Shown piece after piece: positions 16,659-23,300 of a stretch of 27,228 nucleotides of DNA (its first letter is position 1; every line of letters begins with the position of its first letter). The DNA comes from CAYVQZ01 sp964453435 (GTDB lineage: Bacteria > Abyssobacteria > SURF-5). The notes under the pieces are model-generated. The model saw nothing but the letters and a program-made list of their open reading frames with translations. It had not been told where the DNA came from and ran no database searches. The stretch covers positions 1 through 27,228 of the forward strand of contig CAYVQZ010000063.1 in assembly GCA_964453435.1 (NCBI GenBank). Reading direction: 5' to 3'. Position numbers and translations under genes: made by a program.

Positions 16659-18167
16659 GTGAAGAATGAAAACAAAAGCAAAGAAGTGAGACCGGCGGCA
16701 GTGAAGCTCGGGCTCGCGGAGAAAACCGTGTATGGAGCTGCCGGCATGGGGGGCGGCCTCATCCGAAACATGGTCTCGCTCTATTTGCTGTTTTACTACG
16801 CCGATATTATCGGGCTGAGCCCCGCCTACATCAGCCTTGCAATTATGATCGGCAATATTTGGGATGCCGTGACGGACCCGCTGATGGGATTCGTGTCCGA
16901 TCACACGCACACTCGATTCGGGCGGAGAAGAGTTTACCTTCTGGCAGGCGCGATTCCAATCGGACTTTTAACGTTCTTTTTGTGGGCGCCGCCGTTCACC
17001 CTCGAGGGATTCCCCCTTTTCATCTATGTTTCCGTGCTGGCGGTATTTCTCTATGCGACGTATACCGTAGTTATGGTTCCCTATCTGGCGTTGGGAGCGG
17101 AACTCAGTACGGACCCGGATGAGCGGTCGAGTGTTTTCGGTTTCAATTTCGCCTTCACGAAGCTGGGAGAGCTCGGAGGCGGCATCGTACCCCATCTGAT
17201 GCTGGAATTCGCGGACGACGCGATAGGGTACTGTCACGCGAGCCTCGGATGGTTCAGTCCGGAATTCACCCGCCGGGCGGTGGATTATTTCAACGAGCCC
17301 ATCAATGCCTTCAGATTCACGGGAGCCGTAGTCGGATTGCTCATTACCACTGTCACGCTGGCGACATTTTTCGGTACTCGGGAACGTGTTCCGCATGAGC
17401 CGGAGCGGAAGCCAATGGTTCCCGGCAAACTGTTCGCACGACTTTACGGCGACCTCTTCACAACGCTGAAGAACCGTCCCTTTTTTATTTTGCTGATGAC
17501 GATGCTAACAATCGACGTTGGAAGTGGAATAACCGCCTCCATGATGATGTTTATCACGAAGTACTGGTTGAAAATGGAGGAACTGGTTTCTGCTTTCCTC
17601 ATCGTGTATACGGCGTTTGCGATGGGGTCCGCTGTTTTCTGGGTCCAGTTCTCAAAACGGACCACCAAAAAGATGGCGTATCTGATGGGACAGTCGATTT
17701 TGACCGTCGGCCTTTTCGCCACCTTCTTTTTGGTTGAAGGGAAGCCGTTGCGCGTTTTTGGCTTGCTCGCATTCAGCGGTTTCGGACTGGGCGCCTACGT
17801 GATGCTCTGGTCGCTGATAGCGGACCTCGTCGACTACGACGAGTATGCCACCCACCAGAGGCGTGAGGGTGCCTATTACGGCATTTATACGCTGTTCAGC
17901 AAAGCGGCTGTCGGAATAGGTGTGTTCGCTACCGGATTGTACTTGAAGGCTATCGGCTTCGAAAAGGGTGTGCCCGTTACCGACAACATGCTGGTATGGA
18001 TAAAGCTTCTTTTCGGGCCGCTTACGGCTCTCATCAACCTCGGCGGAGTCATTATCTTCCTTTTCTTCCATTATGACAAGGCCGAGCACGAAAGAATTCA
18101 GGGAGAACTTGCCGGTCGAAAGGAGCGCGTAACGGAAAATCGAATTACTTCGAGCGAGGATGCTTGA
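16659..18167 (+). CDS. GPH-family sugar:cation symporter (MelB-like MFS)
   Basis: A 502-residue inner-membrane transporter with about twelve hydrophobic helices. It matches the glycoside-pentoside-hexuronide:cation symporters, which take up sugars or sugar acids with Na+ or H+. The helix-2 region reads NIWDAVTDPLMGFVSDHT followed by FGRRR, the classic acidic and basic signature. In the second half ADLVDYDEYATHQRREGAYYG matches the conserved MelB loop. The start is a GTG with GGAG seven bases upstream (16648-16651); no in-frame ATG fits. It stands alone, and no glycosidase gene beside it hints at the sugar. A T-run hairpin region follows the stop. Confidence 0.92.
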   Translation: MKNENKSKEVRPAAVKLGLAEKTVYGAAGMGGGLIRNMVSLYLLFYYADIIGLSPAYISLAIMIGNIWDAVTDPLMGFVSDHTHTRFGRRRVYLLAGAIPIGLLTFFLWAPPFTLEGFPLFIYVSVLAVFLYATYTVVMVPYLALGAELSTDPDERSSVFGFNFAFTKLGELGGGIVPHLMLEFADDAIGYCHASLGWFSPEFTRRAVDYFNEPINAFRFTGAVVGLLITTVTLATFFGTRERVPHEPERKPMVPGKLFARLYGDLFTTLKNRPFFILLMTMLTIDVGSGITASMMMFITKYWLKMEELVSAFLIVYTAFAMGSAVFWVQFSKRTTKKMAYLMGQSILTVGLFATFFLVEGKPLRVFGLLAFSGFGLGAYVMLWSLIADLVDYDEYATHQRREGAYYGIYTLFSKAAVGIGVFATGLYLKAIGFEKGVPVTDNMLVWIKLLFGPLTALINLGGVIIFLFFHYDKAEHERIQGELAGRKERVTENRITSSEDA

Positions 18168-18218
18168 GAGTGACTGCGCCGCTGCGTATCTTTCCCACGG
18201 TTGTTCATGCGCGCTATT

Positions 18219-18242
18219 GGGGGACACCATATGGCGTCCCCC
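18219..18242. repeat. Near-perfect 24-base palindrome between convergent genes
   Basis: GGGGGACACCAT and ATGGCGTCCCCC form a 12-base arm with one mismatch and no loop. It lies 52 bases after the symporter stop and 66 bases beyond the ketol-acid reductoisomerase stop. It may serve as a two-way RNA-end hairpin or a protein-binding site. Confidence 0.55.
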
Positions 18243-18270
18243 GACAACTTTCGGTGACGGCTGCGTCGCG

Positions 18271-18297
18271 CGCCTGAGGCGTCGAAACCGTTTTTTT
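18271..18297 (+). terminator. Candidate intrinsic terminator for the symporter gene
   Basis: A GC-rich region with CGCC-TGA-GGCG is followed closely by TCGAAACCG and seven T bases (18291-18297). The stem is short, so termination strength is uncertain. Confidence 0.45.
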
Positions 18298-18307
18298 ATC
18301 GATGAGG

Positions 18308-19411
18308 TTATTTCCTCTTTGCCGCCTTCTTTTTGGTGGTTTTCTTTTTTTTCTTTGTTTCCGCCGCGTGTTCCGGCCTGAGGGACCGTACGACTGCGCC
18401 CGCCCGCCACATCTCCGAATTCCGCATCTCGGCCAGCTCTTTGTCGAGCTTCTTTTTATAGTCGGGCGCGCTGTTGGCCTTCAAGACGATTGCCGTCTCC
18501 TTGCCGGAAGCGACGCTCTTATAGAGCCTGTCAAAGACAGGCGTCACAGCTTTGCGGAACTCGTGTCTCCAGTCGAGCGCGCCTCGTTGAGCGGTGGTGC
18601 TGCAGTTAGCGTACATCCAGTCCATTCCGTTCTCGCCGACGAGCCGGATAAGGCTTTGAGTGAGTTCTTCCACCGTTTCATTGAAGGCTTCGCTCGGGCT
18701 GTGGCCGTGTTTGCGCAAGCACTTGTACTGGGCCTCCATGGTTCCTGCGAGCGCGCCCATCAGGACACCGCGTTCTCCGGTGAGGTCGCTGTAGACTTCC
18801 TTCTTGAATGTGGTAGGGAAGAGGTAACCGGAACCGATTGCGATGCCGAGCGCGAGGGTGCGTTCTTCAGCGCGGCCGGTGTAATCCTGATGAATAGCAT
18901 AACTGCTGTTGATGCCGGTTCCCTCGAGGAAGTTGCGCCGGACCGTGGTTCCCGACCCTTTCGGGGCGACCATGATAACGTCGATGTTCTTCGGCGGTTT
19001 GACGCCGGTTTGTTTGCTGTACACGATTGAGAATCCGTGAGAGAAATAAAGGGCGTCGCCCTCGTTCAGGAAAGGCTTGATCTTCGGCCACTGGGCCATT
19101 TGCCCCGCATCGGAAATCAGGAACTGAATGATTGTTCCGCGTTCGGCCGCTTCCTCGAGGGAGAACAACGTCTCACCCGGTTTCCAGCCATCGGCAATCG
19201 CTTTTTTCCAGTACACCTTATCGCCTGGCCACTGCCCGACAATAACATTTATACCGTTGTCCCTCATATTGAGCGCTTGCGCAGGTCCCTGAACGCCATA
19301 GCCGAGCACCGCAACCGTCTCTCTCTTCAGAGCCTTTTTGGCTTTGGACAAGGGAAACTCGTCCCTGGTGACAACTCTCTCTCGAACCCCGCCAAAATTC
19401 ATTCTTGCCAT
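18308..19411 (-). CDS. ilvC: Ketol-acid reductoisomerase with lysine-rich C-terminal tail
   Basis: Second common enzyme of branched-chain amino acid synthesis. It isomerises and reduces acetolactate or acetohydroxybutyrate, using NAD(P)H and Mg2+. The N-terminal Rossmann motif is GYGVQG (usually GYGSQG). SHGFSIVYS, VAPKGSGTTVR and the metal-binding SDLTGERGVL are all present. Sequence style resembles the Bacteroidetes and plant-like branch (MDWMYANCSTTAQRGALDW) more than E. coli. The last roughly 17 of 367 residues are almost all lysine, with threonine, alanine and arginine, an addition to the usual enzyme end. No ilvB, ilvN or leu genes are adjacent. A sigma70-like promoter lies upstream at 19480-19508, and a GAGGAAA ribosome site precedes the ATG. 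Confidence 0.95.
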   Translation of the reverse strand: MARMNFGGVRERVVTRDEFPLSKAKKALKRETVAVLGYGVQGPAQALNMRDNGINVIVGQWPGDKVYWKKAIADGWKPGETLFSLEEAAERGTIIQFLISDAGQMAQWPKIKPFLNEGDALYFSHGFSIVYSKQTGVKPPKNIDVIMVAPKGSGTTVRRNFLEGTGINSSYAIHQDYTGRAEERTLALGIAIGSGYLFPTTFKKEVYSDLTGERGVLMGALAGTMEAQYKCLRKHGHSPSEAFNETVEELTQSLIRLVGENGMDWMYANCSTTAQRGALDWRHEFRKAVTPVFDRLYKSVASGKETAIVLKANSAPDYKKKLDKELAEMRNSEMWRAGAVVRSLRPEHAAETKKKKKTTKKKAAKRK

Positions 19412-19479
19412 AGCGTTTCCTCTCTTTCTATTCTATGCCACACTTTGGATGAATTGTTCGTTTTGAAATTTTAACGCGT

Positions 19480-19508
19480 ATTATAGCCGATTTGCGCCGC
19501 CCCGTAAA
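19480..19508 (-). promoter_or_regulatory. Sigma70-type promoter for ilvC
   Basis: On the minus strand, TTTACG (19503-19508) and a perfect TATAAT (19480-19485) are separated by 17 bases. The predicted leader is about 60 bases. I see no leader peptide rich in Leu, Ile or Val codons and no T-box features. Confidence 0.6.
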
Positions 19509-19571
19509 GTGTTTTGCCGGCGCAGGATCGGCGCCGCGTAACTGGAATCGAGTCAGCGCATGGTCCTAGCC

Positions 19572-21146
19572 TCACACAACCTCAAATGTTTTCGTATTTT
19601 TCCCCTGTGCGCCCAAGTCATTCGTGACCGTTAAGCCGACCTCGTATTTGCCCGGGGCGTCAAAAACATGCAGCAGCACCGGACCCTTTGAACCTTCTTC
19701 GCCCGCGATGTCCCATTGCATATCGACCAGAACGCCTTCCTGGTCTTGAAAATTCGTGACGTGGATGAGGACAGGCTCGCCCGCCACCAGTCGGTCGGGA
19801 AGGTGTGTGAAATCGATTGACGGTTTCGCGGTTGTGGATGTGGGTTTCATGAGAACCGATGGGTCGCTCAGTTTTCGGTCCGCGGCCCGAATTTCGGATG
19901 CCGGCATCGCATCGATTTTCTCGATTATTTCAAGGTGCGCGAGCGTGCCTCGTTCGAGCTGGTCGGGCGTGCACTTGTCGGGGGTATCCTCCTCTGTGTG
20001 ATACCAGATGGGTTTGCCGATAATGTCAATAATGGGCACGCCGGCCTCAAAGAAGCGGCCCTCCAGGTCTTCGTTCGGACACATCACGTCCGCAGGCAAA
20101 AAGGCCGACGGATGCAGTCTGTGTTTCTTTGTTATGGGGAAGATGATATCCGCCAGAATTCGATTTGGCGATATGAATATTCCCCGCGCTTCGTCCCGGC
20201 CCGTCTTCACGATTTTTCCGCCCTGTTCTTCGTAGTTGTCGCATCCGATGCCATCAAGCGTCACATACACGGCGGTCTTTGGAAGCACGTCGGCTCGTTT
20301 CAGAATGAATTCCCGCGCTCCAACCAGAAGCTCGTGCCCCGGATGGGTGGCGAAGATGATGTTCTTTTCGGGAGGTTCGGAATGGCTCGCGAACTCCGAG
20401 GCGAGCGCCAAAAGCGCCGCCAAACCGGCCGCGTTATCGACCGCCCCCTTATATATGCTGTCGTGGTGCGCGCCCACGATAATATATTCGCCGGTCTTAC
20501 CCGGAAGCGTCGCCACAACATCGCCCGTGCGAGACATCCGGGATTCCGCTTCCACAAGAAGTCGAACTTCCGTCTTCCCTTCGCCCATTCGTTCTTTCAG
20601 GTGAGCGCCACCTGAGCGACTGACGAGAACGGCCGGCATCGGGTTATCATGCCGCTCTTCTTCAGCCGTGAAAATGGGGATCAGGTCGCCGGGCGTATCG
20701 ATAATGACCACCAGTGCTTTTGCCCCCGAACTCAGAGCGTATTTATAGCTTTCGAAGAAACGGTATGTCGGCCAGAAATGCAGCAATGTCCTGCAGTCGA
20801 TAACTGCAATTTTGCCGCTGGCGGAACCGAACTGTTGAGGCATGCCGTAGCCGCAATACACGCATTCTCCCGTTAGCCCTCCCGCCGGTGTCGAGCCCGT
20901 GTACCAGATTGGTTTGCACTGAATCGGCTCACCCTCCGGAAGCAAGTGTAACTCTGACCGGAGCGGGTTCCACCAGTGCATATCGAACCATTCGATAGCG
21001 GCGTTCCGAAGTCCGATTTCAGCAAAACGGCCCCGGAGATATTCCATCACCCGATGCTCGACGTCCGTCCCCGTTCTCCGGTCCCCCATTTCCGCAATAC
21101 GTTCAACTTCTGCATGAAGGTCTTCGCCTCTTATCTTCGCGCTCAT
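19572..21146 (-). CDS. M28-family metallopeptidase with PA-like insert and PKD-like tail
   Basis: A 524-residue protein of the M28 zinc aminopeptidase family. A protease-associated-like insert spans about residues 70-200. The catalytic part shows H227 and D229 (AHHDS), D237 (GAVDNAAG), E272 (PGHELLVGA), D298 (TLDGIG) and H383 (WYHTEEDTPD). The usual Glu-Glu pair is His271-Glu272, so the general base differs. The last 90 residues look like a PKD or Ig-like beta domain. There is no signal peptide, although PKD tails are usually extracellular. The ATG has AAAGGGA upstream. It could be an aminopeptidase, a related amidohydrolase, or an inactive homologue; I am confident of the family but not of the activity. 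Confidence 0.85.
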   Translation of the reverse strand: MSAKIRGEDLHAEVERIAEMGDRRTGTDVEHRVMEYLRGRFAEIGLRNAAIEWFDMHWWNPLRSELHLLPEGEPIQCKPIWYTGSTPAGGLTGECVYCGYGMPQQFGSASGKIAVIDCRTLLHFWPTYRFFESYKYALSSGAKALVVIIDTPGDLIPIFTAEEERHDNPMPAVLVSRSGGAHLKERMGEGKTEVRLLVEAESRMSRTGDVVATLPGKTGEYIIVGAHHDSIYKGAVDNAAGLAALLALASEFASHSEPPEKNIIFATHPGHELLVGAREFILKRADVLPKTAVYVTLDGIGCDNYEEQGGKIVKTGRDEARGIFISPNRILADIIFPITKKHRLHPSAFLPADVMCPNEDLEGRFFEAGVPIIDIIGKPIWYHTEEDTPDKCTPDQLERGTLAHLEIIEKIDAMPASEIRAADRKLSDPSVLMKPTSTTAKPSIDFTHLPDRLVAGEPVLIHVTNFQDQEGVLVDMQWDIAGEEGSKGPVLLHVFDAPGKYEVGLTVTNDLGAQGKNTKTFEVV

Positions 21147-21231
21147 AAGTCCCTTTCTGCTCCTTGTAATCGATTTCGGGGAAGGCGCACCTTGTCTCCA
21201 TGATTGTCCTTATGCCCGAAAAGCCCTCACA

Positions 21232-21300
21232 GAATCCGTCCCGCGATTGCTCGCGTTGTCGAGAAGCCAGCGTAGGGGGCTGTACCCAATTACGGAATCC
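21232..21300. repeat. Dispersed repeat module, copy 1
   Basis: GAATCCGTCCCGCGATTGC (21232-21250) matches 18 of 19 bases of 27152-27170. Downstream, GGGGGCTGT and AATTACGGAAT resemble GGGGACTGT and AATTATGAAT in the second copy, in the same order. This looks like a degenerate non-coding repeat family. Confidence 0.55.
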
Positions 21301-21319
21301 CCCGTATTTTGGGGGATTC
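21295..21319. repeat. Perfect nine-base inverted repeat
   Basis: GAATCCCCC and GGGGGATTC form a perfect stem around the seven-base loop GTATTTT. It directly follows the repeat module and is not next to any gene end that would need a terminator. Confidence 0.6.
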
Positions 21320-21848
21320 GTAGATTGGCGGACTGCGCCCGAAGCACGGATTACCGACCGTGGAACAGTCTCCACAGAGCCCTGTACATTTGTTTGACCG
21401 GACACCGTACTCCTGCAACCACAGGACGCGCATTCCAAAGAAAGTCGAAATTGATGGTTCCTATTTCGGGCAACAGGCCGTCGTGTGTCGTTTGGCAATG
21501 ATATATCGACAACGAAAAGGTGTCAACCCGCAGAAATTACGTTGCTGCAAGAGCCAAGAGAGCAGGGTGAAAAAAACCCGGGCGAAGCTGTCCCCGTGTA
21601 GCTTTTTTACGAAAAATTGGGGATATCACGGCTCGTTTCGTCATTTTGAGCGCAGACATGCAGTCTCTGTGAAATCGGATTTTCCGTTGCTTGAACTCAA
21701 AAAAGACTTCTGCAATGCCGCATGACGTGGTTTCTCCTGGCGTTGGGCGGTTTGGGCGCCCCCAGATATAGGGAACTCCCTTGAAATCTCTGACTTCCTG
21801 AGCGCCTGTTTCTCATTCGAAGGTTTCGAGAGAGGGATGGGGTTGACA

Positions 21849-21889
21849 TGTTATAATCTATAGGTTAACCTATATTAGTGCATAGATTA
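21849..21889 (+). promoter_or_regulatory. Extended -10 promoter overlapped by a palindromic operator-like site
   Basis: TGTTATAAT (21849-21857) is a perfect extended -10 element. Right after it, TATAGGTTAACCTATA (21859-21874) is a perfect 16-base palindrome covering the predicted start of transcription. TAATCTAT (21854-21861) and ATAGATTA (21882-21889) form a second, outer inverted repeat. This arrangement is typical of a repressor site. The next plus-strand gene is the pseudopilin at 22102, about 240 bases away. Confidence 0.5.
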
Positions 21890-22035
21890 CAAAAAATGTA
21901 TCTTATTGACGAAATTTGGGGACCCGAGAAAACTAACAAACGCAGCTGCGAAAAGTGATTCGTTATGTGGTAAACAATTGTAATAACAAGATTTACGCTG
22001 ATAAACAGGGTCCGGTTATCGGGAAATTCCGGATT

Positions 22036-22071
22036 TGGCACGGTTCCTGTATACATTCACCTCTGTATAAT
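22036..22071 (+). promoter_or_regulatory. Candidate promoter(s) for the pilin-like operon
   Basis: TATAAT at 22066-22071 sits about 30 bases before the start codon but lacks a good -35 box. Overlapping it, TGGCACGGTTCCTGTA (22036-22051) resembles a sigma54 -24/-12 site, except that the invariant -12 GC is GT. Sigma54 control is known for some pilin genes, but this match is imperfect. Confidence 0.4.
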
Positions 22072-22101
22072 GCCCATTTTCAATAGAAGGAGGGACATGC
22101 G

Positions 22102-22512
22102 ATGGAAGTATCCGAGCTTCCAGGCAAGCGGAACAGGGGACTCACGCTCATCGAACTGATGGTCGCGATGACCATCCTTGCCTTCGCGGCGGTCGCCGGA
22201 GTGATGGTCCTTGTGCAATCGCACAAGGCGAACAACGCCTCTCAGGCCAAAACGAGGGCGCTCTATGCCGCCGAACAGGAGCTGGAAAGAATTTTTCAGC
22301 AGGACCCGTCGTGGGTAACAAATTTTGTCGGCAATCCGCAGGCTTTTGATGTGGACGGCCTCCAGGCCCCCGGAGGAGGACAGGCGGGCCTCGTTACTGT
22401 CACGGGAGCGGACCCATTTACCGTGACCGTTACGATACAGTGGCAGGGCGGCGGAACGCTGGCGCCGGGGCAAGTCATGCTTTCTGCTCTAAGATCGACA
22501 GCGCCGAGGTAA
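22102..22512 (+). CDS. Type IV pilin-like minor pseudopilin, PilV/GspI-like
   Basis: A 136-residue protein with a prepilin signal: a short basic leader ending in RNRG, then LTLIELMVAMTILA, the hydrophobic helix with the conserved glutamate at position 5. Prepilin peptidase would cut after the glycine and methylate the new N-terminus. The rest is a small beta-rich head that I cannot match to a named protein. The helix has the look of PilV/GspI-type minor pilins, which start or cap a pilus or pseudopilus. The ATG has a strong AAGGAGGG eight bases upstream. It leads a four-gene unit with a nine-base gap to the next gene. Confidence 0.85.
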   Translation: MEVSELPGKRNRGLTLIELMVAMTILAFAAVAGVMVLVQSHKANNASQAKTRALYAAEQELERIFQQDPSWVTNFVGNPQAFDVDGLQAPGGGQAGLVTVTGADPFTVTVTIQWQGGGTLAPGQVMLSALRSTAPR

Positions 22513-22521
22513 GGAGGTCAT

Positions 22522-23271
22522 ATGCACATGAGACGACACGTAAGGAGCGTAAACGGTTTCACCTTGATCGAAATGGCCATAGCCGTCGGGGTGCTGACCA
22601 TCTTGACGCTGGTGATGGGGTCTTTGCTTCTGAGGACGGTTGACACGTACGGGCAGATTGCAAGCGACACGGAAACAATTAAGCAAGGACGACAATGTCT
22701 GGCGATGATCTCGCGCGAGATACGTGAGAGTGTCAATTTCGTGATGTCGGACCTGACGACACCGGCGGACCCGCTGACTCCCGTGCAGGACGCTCTGCTT
22801 CTGTGGTCCGCGCGGCAATCAGAAAACCTTTCGGTTTTTCCAAAAAAGCATCGGGATTTTGTCGTCGATGGAAATGATAATCCGGTGGTGTCATCCATCA
22901 TCCTTTTCTATCTGAACACGACGCCGGAAGGTATTCCGCAGTTGATGAGGCACCAATTGTACTTTGACGAGGACTTGAGCGCGTTTACTGAGCCGTTTGT
23001 TCTGCAGGCCGGGAATCCATACGTCGGCTCGAACATTGTGATAGTGGATGGCGCTGGAACGGCAATCAATATCGACCGAGCGACCGGCGCCGTGAACACG
23101 ACTCCGCCGTATGAGTCTCCGAGGATCCTGATGAACGGCGCGGTTTCGTTCGACGTGGTGGATGACGGTATAGACCCGCCTGAGGCGAGGATAATCTGTC
23201 AGACCACAGACCGATTCAACCGAACAGCCATGACACCGCTTAATACGCAGGTCGGTCCACGGAACCTGTAA
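22522..23271 (+). CDS. Type IV pilin-like minor pseudopilin, PilW/GspJ-like
   Basis: A 249-residue protein with a class III prepilin leader: a basic start, then NG followed by FTLIEMAIAVGVLTILT. The conserved glutamate is at position 5 of the mature form. After the helix, GRQCLAMISREIRESVNF is typical of PilW/GspJ-type proteins. The remaining roughly 180 residues form a beta-rich domain expected outside the inner membrane. Two ATGs (22522 and 22528) share one AAGGAGG site; either could be used. It probably works with the preceding PilV-like and following PilX-like proteins, forming a tip complex of a type IV pilus or a type II secretion-like pseudopilus. Confidence 0.85.
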   Translation: MHMRRHVRSVNGFTLIEMAIAVGVLTILTLVMGSLLLRTVDTYGQIASDTETIKQGRQCLAMISREIRESVNFVMSDLTTPADPLTPVQDALLLWSARQSENLSVFPKKHRDFVVDGNDNPVVSSIILFYLNTTPEGIPQLMRHQLYFDEDLSAFTEPFVLQAGNPYVGSNIVIVDGAGTAINIDRATGAVNTTPPYESPRILMNGAVSFDVVDDGIDPPEARIICQTTDRFNRTAMTPLNTQVGPRNL

Positions 23272-23300
23272 ATCTGCTCTTTAGTGAGGAGGCGAACGGT

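Larger units (their letters stand above)
21147..22101. other. Long intergenic region with repeat module, hairpin and AT-rich block
   Basis: I find no convincing gene in these 955 bases. Open frames up to 131 codons are low-quality and unlike any family I know. The left part (21230-21320) holds a repeat module and a perfect hairpin. The right part (about 21840-22080) is clearly richer in A and T than its surroundings and holds promoter-like and palindromic sequences. It separates the divergent peptidase and pilin-like operons. Confidence 0.6.

Noticed and set aside
17652..18410. A 252-codon minus-strand frame across the symporter end
   Set aside because: It is antisense to the symporter's conserved MelB-like loop and extends through the terminator region.
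18302..19030. A 242-codon plus-strand open frame
   Set aside because: It is antisense to ilvC, which is unmistakable.
21103..21498. A 131-codon minus-strand frame upstream of the M28 peptidase
   Set aside because: It runs through the repeat module and hairpin, has no family look, and overlaps the peptidase start in another frame.
21843..21857. TTGACA next to TATAAT as a standard -35/-10 pair
   Set aside because: The boxes are only three bases apart, so TTGACA cannot serve as the -35 of that -10; the extended -10 reading is more plausible.
21880..22080. A c-di-GMP or other riboswitch before the pilin-like operon
   Set aside because: I compared the region with the GEMM-type core by eye and found neither the GGnAAACC nor the GGACGCAAAGCC segments.
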